Assembly: GCF_037038585.1 (NCBI RefSeq)
Contig: NC_092521.1
Coordinates: 70,732,898-70,796,897, forward strand
DNA length: 64,000 nt
Origin: Patagioenas fasciata
Lineage: Eukaryota; Chordata; Aves; Columbiformes; Columbidae
Direction: 5' to 3'
In this document: in pieces, positions 13,101 through 26,100 of the stretch
Layout of the letters: the number at the start of each line of letters is the position of its first letter
How positions within the stretch are numbered: the first letter of the stretch is position 1
Made by a program: the position numbers and the translations under genes
Notes under the pieces: generated by a model
What the model saw: the letters and a program-made list of their open reading frames with translations, nothing else
What the model was told of the DNA's origin: nothing
The model's database searches: none

Positions 13101-16100
13101 CTTTGTATGTGAAGCTCAATAAACAGTTATTTTAACTTACTTTTGGCAGCTGATTTGCATAATCACAATAATACCACAATAACATCCTTCATTTCACTGA
13201 CACCATTGTTTTAACTCAGCCTCAATAATGGTATTTGTCTAATTATTCCACTAGTAGGTTACTTCTACAGCTGCAATATCCAACTTGTATCACCTTACCT
13301 AGCTAAGTCCTGTGACATCCTAACAAAGCTACAGCATGCAGCCAGGGAAGAAAATGATAATTTCTAAAATAGATGAATACCTGTATTTTCACTAGCAGCC
13401 AACCACTGTGAGTGAGAATGTCATGTGGAAACAGAGCACAAATGTCAGTAGATGACAGCAGCAATGATATAAGCAGACTTCAAAACTGGGAGTAGACTTT
13501 GAATGTCAGCTAGTTAACACAGTCCCTGCTAATACTGCTCATACTGGAACATATACTGAGCTGTTTGATTAAAATATTAGCCCTCACAGTATAACAAGCC
13601 TGGTACAGGCTCTTGCACATTCTGAATATTTAATTCGTTTAACTTTGTGTGATGACACAACAGGAGCCATTTAAATGTGAACATGTACACTCTGGCAGGC
13701 AGAAAATGCAGCTCTGTGTTGCTGGGAACAATTCACATAGCAAGGTGTCAGACGTGCTCACCCTCAAGTTAAAATGACAGCTAAAAAATTTCTCATCACT
13801 GACATCATTAGCACAGTGTATTTTGGAAATCAAACTCACTGAAGACTCAATAATCATGTAAGACTGAAGAAACAGAACTCTCCTGAAAAATATTAACTCT
13901 CCACATCTGTGGTATAAAGATTTGCTGGAAAGACTTAGTCAGTAATATGCATAAACATGTCTTCCCCATCTGGTTGCATTTTACTGGTTCTTGGACTCAG
14001 CAGGAAAAACTTTTTCCTTCTTCCTTTCCACCCATTAAAATGAAGCCCGATACAATTTCCCCAGCCTTTTCTCTCACATTTTAGGAAAGTTCTTCCTTCA
14101 CAAGAGGTCCTACCTTATTTTGGGGTAGGACAAAAAAACATTTCAGCTTGAAAATGTTCAAATGCCAGGAAGGAAAAAAAAAATCTTGCATGCTAACAGA
14201 AAAATTTCAGCACTGGGTGCTGAAAAACTCAATTAACAAAATAAAAAACCAAAGCTGAGCAGTAGCCAGCTGAGAACAGGTATTAAGTACAGTACAAATC
14301 AATGTCCTTGATTTTAAACAGCTAATAGGGTGGGCAAAACAGTCATGCATACAGTGTGAATTGTGGGTAAATCCATTTAAGTCAATGGGTTCATCACCAC
14401 CAACTCATCTTAAAAGACAAGTTTCCTGGTACGGGTTTCTGCTTCCACTGACATCAAAAGTAAATCTCCCAAATGCTCGACAACAATAATATTTTTGTTT
14501 AAATTACTACATTGCCCTCAGATGCTGATGCTGCTTTTGCTTATAAAGACAGCTGAGGGAGGGTTGTTAAAAACAAACATAACAACACAAAGCTTGAGAT
14601 TAAATTGTTGAATTATTATAATAATGGTTTGTAATTCCAAGTACCTGTCACTCAGTGTACTTCAGCTTCTTCTAAGCATTCCCCTGAGGACTTCTGAGGC
14701 ACGTGTCAAACTCCTTTTCTGTGCAAGACTTACAAAATCTACCCTTCCTAAAGCAGCAGTTCTTTCCCTCTAACTTGCTGAGTGTTTCTGCTGAGCATCA
14801 AGAGGTAATCAACTATGCCAATTAACTCCAAACATATGACTAAAATTTAGAAATAATCTCACCTGTTGGGTTTATAAGATGGAGGGGCAAGGTGTTTGAA
14901 GCAGGACATGGAAAACATTTAAATTGCAATCTAAATAAATAAAGATAACACATAAAGACACACATGCTGTCCAGAAAGCAATCTGTACATTATGCTTTAG
15001 AACTTTAACACTGCTGTTCTGAGATGAGTTAAAACATCTTATATTCCAACTGCTTTAGGAAGGCTGAATAGAAATTTACTCATGCACTAAAAGATTGGAC
15101 TGTCACCAAGTGATGGATGGCTTTTCTATGTTCTCTGTAGGGCATTTCAATACCATAGACTCCAAGTGCTCTTGATTAAAAGGCGACATTCTCATTTAGG
15201 GTCCCGTCACTGCCTGAGCTTCAAACCATTATCATTCACCTGCACTGGTGCTTTCAGTGACAAAATACTTAGCAAAATGTAAAAAATACTAATTACTTCA
15301 GTCACTTTGATAGAGGTATAAAACACCCTAAAGCAAAGCTCTATTACACTGTGTGAGGGTTTGAATTCAAAATTAAAAATCCAGCCAAAGGGAGAATAAG
15401 ATTCTAACTACATTCCCACCTCTGAAGCATTTCTTGAAAACCTGGGGGGAAAAGACGTAGCAATTTCATAACACAAGAACTCCCTTCTTAGCAGTACTGC
15501 TCACTTAAGAAAAAAATCTAGAAAACCTCAAAATTACTCGGTTCTCTTTAAAATTATTAAACTTTCAAACACAGAAAGAGGCTAACAAGCTTTAATAAAA
15601 AGCTCTGACTTCTTCTCAAGAGATTTCAGATGCCAAACATGTTTTTCCATTTAAAACTTTGAAGCACTATGACAGACAAAGTTTTATGACTTACAGATAT
15701 TTCAAGGAAAAAAAAATACTGTTTTCTACGGGGAAAAGCCTCAAATAAAATGTAAGTGGGACGCAACTGTGAATAGCTTCCCACTATCCCAGAAAAGCTT
15801 GGTTTAATATGCATTTGCCACAAAGCTCCCTTCGGCTTAAATAATTGCAAAAGATCTCTCACTTTCAGATTTCATTTGGTGGACTGGGACTACTCCTTGT
15901 TTATAATGTTTGACAGTTTTCTTTATTAAGAAAATTGTAACTTGGACAAATTCATAAACTGAATGGTATGCTGAAGCAGCTCTGCAGCTAAAAATGTCAG
16001 TATATACGGAGTGAAAAAGCGCGTGTTAGTTCATACTTTCACCAAGGGTAAAACGGAGCCCAGGTAACAGAATATTTTGATTCCCTGAGAGAAAAAAAAG

Positions 16101-18539
16101 TCTTCTAAATTGATGGGCCTTAAGACTGAAAATGGATGGAAGCATACTAGCAAAAAAGAGTAGAGTAAATCACAATTGAATTTTTATGAAAACTGCCAGT
16201 ACATTCCTTTCTCTATCAGAAAAATTCAATTCAGTCAAGGACTTCAGCTACACTGCTTCTTAAAGTTTAAAATACATCATTTGATACAGAACAGTTAAGG
16301 TCAAAGTAGTTCAGGAGAAAAGACTGGAGGATTACAATACACTCATGTGCCGTTAACATTGTAATGCTGCTCAGGGAGCGCATCAAAATCCCTCTGTCCA
16401 TTATCGGGCTTCAGCCAAGGTAGAAGGATCCAGGTCCATTCATCTGCGTGTGACTGAACCAGGGACGAGATAAACAGAAAGATATCAGCTCCTGTGGCCA
16501 ACAGGAAAGCAATTCCGTTCTGCAAAAAATACTCAGTTTCCTGATTCTGGTTTATTCTGTAAAACATATCCATTTTCACAGGAAACAACGTTTGAGAAAC
16601 TCACAAAACCAAAACAACATTTCTTCAGGAAAAGGCGATAATTAGTTTCAAGTAAAGATGGGGTGCATCTTTCTTCCAGAGCTCCTACTCTATTTTTCTT
16701 AGGAAAAATAGACCTGAATTCGAATAGTATATTTTACATTCAGATGTTACAGGCCAACTGGTAAACAGATACAGAAAACAAAACTTTACTTTTGTATTTT
16801 CCTTATTTTTCGCACATTTTAGCACTTCCTTCTGTCTCTCTTGTCACTTTAAGTAGACAAAAATTCTATTTCTATTATGTTTCTGATAATTACACCTACT
16901 GCTGCCATGATGCATTAGTACATACCAGTAGTCTCACTGAGAAGGCTTAGCACTGCACTCTAAAGTAACTCAGAAGACATTTTTTCCACTTGTGTCCAAG
17001 TACTTAAGACTATCACACCCAGACACAATATCAAAAAGACAAATGTTAGCTACAGTGACGTATGGAACATTCCGCTTCTAAAGCAATGGAGAATAAAAAT
17101 ATTCTTTCTACAAACCTTCAAAAAGTTATCAAAAGCATAACATATCAGAGAGCAGTAATTATATGAGATCCTCCAAAAGTCTTTAAATGAGGACAAGAAA
17201 AAAACCTATACTATAGTTTTTAAAAATCTTCAGATTACAAATGTCATCCTTACTGTTTGTCTCATATTATGGGACAAAAAAATTCTGGCCGAACATGCCG
17301 TGAATACTACATCCACTTTCCTTCATCTAGCAAACTCAACACCAACCATTCCTGCTTTGAATAGCACACCAGGTCTTCTGTACTCTGCAAAACTGTAGGT
17401 GCATTATCGTATAGATACCTACATTTAACTGGATAATTTAAAAAACCTGGTGACCGAACCCAAAGAAACACATGTCAAATTCTAATTTACATGAAAATAA
17501 AGTAATAAAAGTATCTATTGAAGACTATTTTGAGGCTGTTCAGGAGGAAAAGGGAGGAGAGAGTTGTATAGTAATGCTAATTTCAAGTCAAATTTCTGAA
17601 TTATCCCTGCAGAAACGTTTTTACAACTAGGTGCTTGTTTACTCAACTATATAAGTTCTGTGGCCATACACTTCACCCTGATACTATATATTGAAGTTGA
17701 GGAACTGCCACACATCTGAAAAGCACTAGACAGTTCAGGGGTTTGAATGTAAACTTATATCCTGATTACCTTTTTTTGCTGTACTTGAAATAGAACTGAT
17801 AAAAGACTTTCCTTTTCCACTACGTTAGAACTAGAGAAGTTTTGGTATCACATTCACAATTGTAGGTATGAGGGAAACCTAGTATTTAATATTTTGTGAT
17901 GGGCCTAAAGGGATATTTTGAGAGTTTTCCCACAATAAATTATTTATTAAATAAGAAAATACTGTCTGGACAGATAGAAAGGAGAAGGATTAAAAGGGCA
18001 GTTCTGTGGCTGCAACAAAAAATGCAATTCTGGCTGCAAAAAATACGTTTAACAAAAATTAAGGAGAAAATTGGATTTCTGACTTGAGAAAATTAAGGGT
18101 CATTAATGTTAGACTCAATCTAGAATTGCTAATTCTAGACTATGTAAACAAAGATCATCAACTTAAGGAACAAGACTTTCCCGATAACTATTTTGGTTTG
18201 AGGAGCCCACACAGGCTGTGCACATGTCAAGGAAATATTCCTATTCCGGTTTGTTGATTTTAAGAGTTAATTTTGCTGTAAGAACATTGTGCTGCTCCTC
18301 CCAGGGAAAAACAGTTCTACTAAAACATAACCACTGTTACAGCGTAGGGGAATTAATACTGTCTACATGTAGTCATTGAGTTTTTAGGCTTCATTAACAC
18401 ACACTGTGCGGAAAAGTACCCAACTCAGGGACCCTGACCTGCCTATGGAAGAAGCGTACGACTGTTCATCTAGGGAGAGCGCACCCACTTCAATCACATA
18501 AATCAGTCAGCTGTCTGAAACAAGACACGGTTAACACTG
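10106..18539 (-). other. INO80C intron 1, central part: AT-rich, mostly unannotatable
   Basis: I recognise no interspersed repeat in this stretch. Low-complexity patches: GGTTT repeats near 12912-12930 and a T run near 12348-12363. An octamer-like ATTTGCATAAT is at 13153-13163. An imperfect local duplication is at 18002-18046. The only exon-like object is the 58-codon minus-strand ORF with an acceptor at 16343-16519, entered separately. Confidence 0.6.
16343..16519 (-). other. Unexplained exon-like ORF with splice acceptor inside INO80C intron 1
   Basis: On the minus strand an acceptor-like TATTTTTTGCAG (AG at 16521-16520) is followed by 58 sense codons and TGA at 16345-16343. The peptide starts NGIAFLLATGADIFLF, has SHADEWTWILLPWLKP in the middle and ends HYNVNGT. 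The first part is hydrophobic enough for a membrane segment. The stretch is richer in GC and CpG than its surroundings. The first minus-strand AATAAA downstream is at about 15927-15922. The frame is compatible with direct splicing from INO80C exon 1 (phase 0). I do not recognise the protein. It could be an alternative terminal exon, a relic of another gene, or chance. Confidence 0.25.
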
Positions 18540-18540
18540 A

Positions 18541-18718
18541 ATCATTGTGGCTGGATGGGGTCTCAGAACGTGACTGGCCTATCTCCTGCTCAAAGCGGGG
18601 TCAATACCGACCTTGGACAAGGGCTTTGTCCCAGCAGATCTTGGGCACCTCCAAGGACAGAGACTCCATAGTTCTCTGGGCAACAATCCATCTCCCTAGT
18701 TAGAAATCGATATCCTAT
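18541..18718 (-). mobile_element. CR1 LINE 3' fragment (older, diverged subfamily)
   Basis: Read on the plus strand it follows the CR1 3'-region pattern in reverse orientation: a gap-prone GGTCTC...ACTGGCC start, then CCTGCTCAAAGCGGGGTCA, CTTGGACAAGGGCTTTGTCC, CATCTTGGGCACCTCCAAGG-like sequence, ACAGAGACTCCATAGTTCTC and TGGGCAAC. Spacing and order match avian CR1 3' ends, but it differs clearly from the younger copies here. The boundaries are approximate. Confidence 0.75.
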
Positions 18719-18719
18719 A

Positions 18720-19690
18720 AAATAGAAGATACTGAGTTTATTAACAAAAAGCTCTTTTGGTCATGAGCAGGCACATAACTCACATTAATTACTGCCCTAA
18801 TTTCTGCATGTTCCATTTCAGCAGTATTTTGCTGTAGTCCTGTTGGTTTCAGGCCATAAATGTAAAAAAGTTTCTAGGTTGAGGGGTCACCTTTTATTAA
18901 ATGTACCTGTTTATCTGGAAAATTCAGACAAGCTTCTGGATGGACTGCATACCAATACACCACAGACTCAAAGAAAGTCTGGTTTTATGGCACATAACTT
19001 TCATGCTGTTTCCTATAGGGTTTTAACTCCCTTCTCCTCTCTCCTAGGTGATGAGTGTTTTCATAATAGTCTCTCCCTTCCCTGATTAACATCTCCTGTA
19101 CTCCTGGGATGCCACTAAGCTTTTCTTCAGAGATGGTCTATTTGATACATACCTAACCAAACTGTAAGCAGTTGTTCTGTATTTAGCTTGGGAAGTTGCC
19201 CTTTCATTTCCAGATTTGAAAGATTTGTATCCTTGAAAGCTTATTTGATTTTTCCAGCTGTAACACTTAAGGGACACTTCCTATAGCAGTAAACCTTAAT
19301 TTATGCCGAAACTATCATAGGCATCTCAGCCTTTTCTGCCCTTTTTCTCATTCTTTTGCCAACTCAGAAAAGCATAAATCTGAGGAAGCAGTAAATAAGG
19401 TTGTTGTGATAAGCATACTGCATCCTTATGGACACAAGGGAAAGTAGAGCTACAAGCAGGCCAACACTGTGAGGGCAGAAAAGTAAAACAACTAACTCAC
19501 TCAAAACGGTGTAGGAGGTTTCACCTCTCGACCTGTGGATGTTTGCAAAATGAGATGTCTTTTTACATTATGCCAGATTTTGTGTAATTCACATATTAGA
19601 CAGGTTGTGCACAGAAGCACACAGAAGTGCAATATTTTGTCTGTTTAATGAAAATTAAGGTCACATGATAGAAAATAAATCATTATTCCC
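18720..19690 (-). other. INO80C intron 1 segment, no recognised element
   Basis: This is AT-rich sequence between two CR1 copies. Short ORFs on both strands have no recognisable similarity. Confidence 0.6.
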
Positions 19691-20151
19691 TGTTTAATAA
19701 ATGATAGAAAGGCAACAAAGATGATTAAGGGAGTGGAGCATCTCCTTTGTGAGGAAAGGCTGAGGGAGCTGGGGCTCTTTAGCTTGGAGGAGACTGAGGG
19801 GTGACCTCATTCATGTTTACAAACATATGAAGGCTGAGTGTCAGGAGGATGGAGCCAGGCTCTTCTCGGTGACAATCAATGATAGGACAAGGGGTAATGG
19901 GTTCAAACTGGAACACAAGAGGTTCCACTTAAATTTGAGAAGAAACTTGTCAGTGAGGGTGACAGAGCACTGGAACAGGCTGCCCAGGGAGGTTGTGGAG
20001 TCTCCTACTCTAGAGACATTCAAAACCCGCCTGCACACGTTCCTGTGTAGCCTCATCTAGGTGTTCCTGCTCCAGCAGGGGGATTGGACTGGACGATCTT
20101 TCGAGGTCCCTTCCAATCCCTAACATTCTGTGATTCTGTGTGATTCTGTGA
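19691..20151 (+). mobile_element. CR1 LINE 3' fragment (plus strand, about 460 bp)
   Basis: It contains the end of CR1 ORF2 (decayed: [26 protein letters not shown] and [13 protein letters not shown] are visible). This is followed by the short 3' UTR with GGGGGATTGGACTGGACGAT and CCCTTCCAATCCCTAACATT. It ends in three imperfect ATTCTGTG units (20124-20150). The body is 5'-truncated. It belongs to the same subfamily as the copies at 27641, 28785 and 53902. Confidence 0.95.
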
Positions 20152-23100
20152 CAGATATGATACTGGACGCCTTTCTTCATGTGCTAAATCCCAGCAATGT
20201 CTTGCAATGCTTTACAGAAGGATTTTTCTTTTAGTTCCCCAAAAAGCTCCTTATCCACAGCACAGTCTTATAATCAACAAGGACAATTTTTTTTCCTAAG
20301 TCAGCCAGCACTTACATCCTGAGGCAGGATGATTCAAACCATGTAACTACAGATATTCACCCCTCCCAGAATGATAGACTCCACAGTTTAATCATGTATT
20401 ACTCACTAAATAGTTTCCTTCTATCCATTTCAAAGTTGTTGCTTGAATTAACAGTGATGTATTTTTTTTTACAGCATAAATGCACATTATTAGATGGCAT
20501 AACTATATAGTTTTTTGGCTAGAGTTTTGGAAGGAAATTATTTCTGATCCCTGTTTGCACAACTGTGCATTTTGGATTAAAATTATCATTAGACAAAACA
20601 CGTAACAGAAATAAATACCTAAAATACGTAAGCAGACCATTTTGACAACTGTGTTTAATACCAGCCTACAGAGTTGTCCTCTGTGGAACAAACAGAACCT
20701 CCATCCTCAGCTGTAGAGGAGAAAGCATTTCCACACACCCCGCCCACCACACCAGCCTGGTTTCCAGCCTGGTGTTTAGAGAGGGTGTGCTTAGGGAAAA
20801 AGAGGGTTTGAATCCCCTCTGGCAGCAGCAGGAACAGGACTAACTCCAAGTGGAGGACACAGCAAGCACTTGCAAGGATGCGTGCTATAAAAAGCAAGTA
20901 TCAGGGCCGTAAGTGTGACTTCTGTTCAACTTTTGAAAGATGGGGTTTAGTACCTGCTTTCAGAAAGGCAGATGTTCATGGTTCTGAATCCCAAGTGGAA
21001 AGAGATGCCTATATCTTCAGGGAGAAGTGGAATTAGGACTAGGGCCTAGTATTTCCTGCTAGCTTACTTTGGTGGCATCTCACAGAACTTGCTGGAGTTT
21101 GTAGAATCAGTTTTATGGTACTGAGAGACTGACTCTTACTCTCCCGGTCTTCCCACAGGCAGGGACACTGGATCGACTAATGAATCAGACCTTGAACTGC
21201 TCCAGCTTTTGTTTAGTTTGTTATGGAAAACTAATAAAATCTGCAGTTAAGAGTCTCTTAGTTCATGAAATAACTCACTTGTAGCATAAGAGTGGTTTCC
21301 CTTGCCATGTGGTCCTTTTTCTTCCTTGTGCTACCTCTAACACCTGTTAGACATCCCTGTGAATCAGCCCAGCTCACCAGTCCTGCAGGAGATGATGCAG
21401 CTTCCTGGGAGAGGAGGAAGCTTTGGCAAGCCAGTCTTCTGACCTCTATCAGTGGCTGAGCAGGTCTGGTGTGATGTAGGCAGCAGGAGCACATAGCTGG
21501 GACTTGTGGAGGTGGGAAAGAGTGAAGAAGATAGGAGGAGACGGGGACTCTTTCCTTTTTGATAGTGAGAAGCCAACAGGTTGCCTAATTGAGGTTGCAG
21601 GTGTGCGTTGCAGTGAGGCAAGACATGCTGTTCATGGAAATTAATTATGCTGCGAGGACCAGGCATATTTCACAACATGGAGTGTCACAACTTCTATGGC
21701 TTTCTGTAGGTCTAAATGAATTGCCAATGTCTCCAAAATGTGTTCAAAACTCTCCCAGGCTACCAAATTAATATTTCTATTAGCATTTCTAAGCCAAAAT
21801 TAATACATTTATACAACTACTAATGTCTTGCTAAAGCAAGAACTGAAGTTATTACCAAACAGAAGCATTACACTTCACAAAAATGTGAAAAAGTCTGACA
21901 CCTCTTCAAATCTGCAATATCTAGACAGTTATATTATTCCAAGTTTTCTTTTGTTAATCTGAACCTTTTAATGTGTTAAATGGATTCTGAGATCACTTTT
22001 TAGGAGCGCTGCCTCTCAGACAAAATGGCTAAAGCACATGCATGCAATGTTTTAGATTGCTCTTTCTCTTTCAAAAAACAACCTGTTCTATTTTATGTCC
22101 TTATGATAGAAGTGAACCATCTTTATTATCCCTCCTAAGTTTCTTGAAAGTTTATTAAGAACCTTGAAATGAGGTGTGATCATAGTAAGACTCTCCATTT
22201 TCTGTTAGCTAAAGGAAAAAAATAAATTCTCTACTCAGATAAGGGGAGAAGGGTAAAAAAAACATGACATCAGAATACTGATGCCTGCAGTAGAAGTCAA
22301 TACACATATGCTTTTGCCTTTCTACAACATAACACATCTGTGTTTACTCTAAATCTAAAATTAATCACATTTGGTTGGGTGGTTGGTAATTCTCTGAGAC
22401 TGGCATAGACTGGTTTGGAAATTCACATACTTTTATGATTACAGATCATCTAAAGCCTTCAATATGTGTTAAATGTCAGGAAAAGTCAATTCTTGGCTCT
22501 AAGTTGTGACAGTTTGTCTTTTAATCTATATTACCCTAAAAAAGCAACTTTTTTTTTTTTTTTAATAAAGCTAAATGTAAAACACACATCACTTTTGCCA
22601 TATTCCCCAACAAAATCTGCTAATTATTTTTTAATTATTATTTTTTCCCCATCAGGGACTCGAGGGATTCTCATTTTTTAACAGATTGGATTTCAAACGT
22701 GCAAGTGACAAAAACTGGCACCTCAGGATAATCCTGGCTCTCATTAGTGGACTGCCTGAAAATAAGCTGGTTTTTTGGGAAGAGTACAAAAAACCCCATG
22801 AGAGAAGAGATGCTCATTTCTTCAGTTGTTCACTGTCTGCTTTGTTGCAGAAATTATCTTTGTAGTCACATGTTTGAAAGGATTAGGAGATGTAAGCAGT
22901 GACCCCCTGAGTCTTTCACGCAGAGACCAGCGAGTTTGGGGGATTTTTAGTACTCTGTGGTGTGGTCACATGCAGCGTGACGCCAAAGCACATTACCTAT
23001 CTGTGTGACAGCTATCCAAATGTAAACATTTCCTGATAAAACTCTTAATAAGAGACAACAATTTGTTTTAAACCGGCTGAGCTAGTTTTGTAAGAGCCAA

Positions 23101-26100
23101 GACTCTTTGGTAGGGTTGTGAATAAGGGTGCAAGTGTCTGAACTTGAAGAGCTCACCTCAGCAGTTCTTATCCATAACTACCAATCACCTGCACTGTATC
23201 ATATCTATGCTCCATCCAATGAAAGTGTCATTCAAATCAATTTAATTAGGTTTGAGTTAACATCCCCTGGGAGTACATTAAAGATATTGTTCCAGGCAAG
23301 CACTATCTTCAGATTGGTACTGCTTCATTGGATAAATTCATATATTTTCAGTTACTGTCATAACCTTAAGGGCTAAAATGGTATTAAAAAAATGTGTAGT
23401 CTAGACCATAATGATGTGATAGCTTTTTAATAAATGGGCAAATACATATGTACTCACATGTTCCTACTACCATTCTGTAACAGGGTCCTGCTGTCTCTTT
23501 CAGAGCAGAAGGATTGGTAGAAATGCAACTTTATTCAATTTCTGACTACAAAGGAAAATCACACTTCTCTGTTATAGAAAGTCTTATCTGGAATAGTATT
23601 GGAATAATCAGAGTAAGTTTAGTGTTACATTGATTGGAGTAAGTCTGTAAACAAGGTCTAAATTTGTGAGTAAGTAATTTTTAATTTCAGCTCAGAAAGT
23701 TATTACACTGTAATGTACCAGAAGACCTTCTTGTCCTAGAACACGCCAAGAGCAGCAGTTCGGCTCAGTAGTTGTAGTGGTACTGACTGATTCTGCAGTT
23801 AAACTCATGGTCTCTAAGCTTTCAGGAAATTGCAGCCAGATCAAATGGACTCTTTAAAACAAATTTATTTTAAAATTGATTTGATGGTCTCCTACATACA
23901 GGGATAAGGCTTGATAAAACAGCAGAACAGGAGAACTGATCAAATTTACTGATGGTTTACAGTCCAGTTCCATGCCATTTACGTATTAGGGTAAGCTGTC
24001 TTTATTGGACAGATTTTGAATACATAACAGTAACCATGTTTATACATATATATTTAAGTCTTCTTGTTGAACATACAGCTGTCTATCAGAACACTAATCT
24101 GATGATCTTCAGTTTACTATATAAAATACCATCGTTCAGTTACATTTAAAATAAAAATTGAGTTCTAAGTGTATCTTAGAATCATTTGTTTTATTTTCAT
24201 GTTGTATATGAGAGGACCTTATTTAAGAGGACAACAACTTTAAACCATTTGGACTTCTCTATTCTCTAATATTGTGTATAGCTTCTGTTTTTAAGCATAC
24301 AATATGAGATACAGAAAATGTGAAGCACACATACAAGAGCTAGTTACATAAAATGAAGGTTGCCAGTTGCACCGCTGCAATATTCATTATTACAGAGATA
24401 AAATCAATATTTTTAATAATTTAATTCTTATATACCATTGCAGAAGAGGAAGTTCAGTCTTTGTTTTCTAAATGTTGTCAAGACCTGCTGCTGCTACAAC
24501 AATGGAGAGGAAGGAAGCAAAGAGCATTCTCTAAGTACTTCTGTAGTTTATACGGCAGTTTACATCAGTTCAAATTGTAAGATGAACCATGAGGCAATTC
24601 TCACATGTCTAAAGTTGTTTCACAAGTAATGTAAGCAAATATGCATTTATCATAATATTTAGCAATTTTCTCTCCTTAATTGTCCTCTGCCAAAATCAAA
24701 CATATCTTTTCTTTTTTCCAGCTCATTTTCTATCTCACTGCAAATTCTGTCTTTTAAGCTTGCTAGATGCCATGGGTAAGCATTTTCTTTCGTCAATTAC
24801 ATCTTGATGTAGAACATATTCTTTTAAAAGTTGCCTGTTACTGCATAATCTGTAAAAATAATGGTGTGAACAGTAAGGTAGAGGAATGGTGGCATTTTAA
24901 GATCAATGTCAAGATTCTACCCAGAGTTAAGTATTAGTAATTAAAAAGACAGGAGACCTGAAGACAAGCCTGCACAAGAGCCAGCGATGGAGCTGAACCA
25001 GCACAGCAGCTATTGGGAATCAGTGGGCAAGGATATCTAACTGAATGGTGCTACATAAAACACTGAACAACGTTGGTTTTGACACACGAATGTTACCATT
25101 TAATATACATAACAGTCCTCGGCATTAAAAATCTTCTGCTACAGTAAAGATCGGGCTATTTTTAAGTGGCACAACTGCATGGGAGGAATAATTGTGTAAG
25201 GCTAATGAAACTGATGTAACCAATTTGCAATCATGCTTTCCTGTAAACTTGCTTTTAATTTTGCATTTGGTAAATACAGACATTGTATCCGAAAAGCATA
25301 TTTCTCCTTCTGTAGACATGACTGACAAGCTCTATGTGCAATATGTTTCCAAAACAAATATGACTCAATACCTTTGGGCTGGTAACTCATACAAATGATG
25401 AAGAATGTTTTTTGGTAATGTCCTAAAGTGTATCCGAGAGAAAGTAGCAATTCTTATGGTGGAGAAACATAATCAAAATCAGGTTTATAAAAATCTGTAT
25501 GCTGTATGATAATTGTGCCTTCTTGTAGGATACACACAGCTACTCAAACTAGTTGATTACATTGCTATACTTAAGCAAATTTGTTATATAAAAAAATAAA
25601 CACATTTTTGAAATCTACAGTTCTACCAGAGCAGCATGTCTGTCAGGGCGAGCACTGCAATAGCTACTTGTAACATAAAGCACATGAAATGAAAACAAAC
25701 TATGTGATTTGCAGAACTTACAAAACCCCCTCTTTGTTTAATTCCACAGTGATGAAATCACAGATGTGAGTAAATCTGCAGTTGGTACAACGCAAAGTTT
25801 ATTTTCACATAGGCCAGGCACAAGTTTCTCAGCAGAAATTACTGGTTAATATATATAATGGCAAGTCCTCAGATCCCAAGTTGATCCCTGCAAGTGGTTA
25901 CAAAGTTCTTGGCAGGGATCCTCTTACCTATAGTTTGCTCATTAACCAAGGAAATAATTCACTTTCTCTGTTTCACAATGTCAGTTTACTTAAAAATTAT
26001 TTCATGCTAAGCTATGGCATTGTATATTTGGCTTGCAAAAGGCTGAAAACAGCCTGCAAAAGGCTGCTAAAAATATCAAAGAGGTTAATTATGAAAGTGA

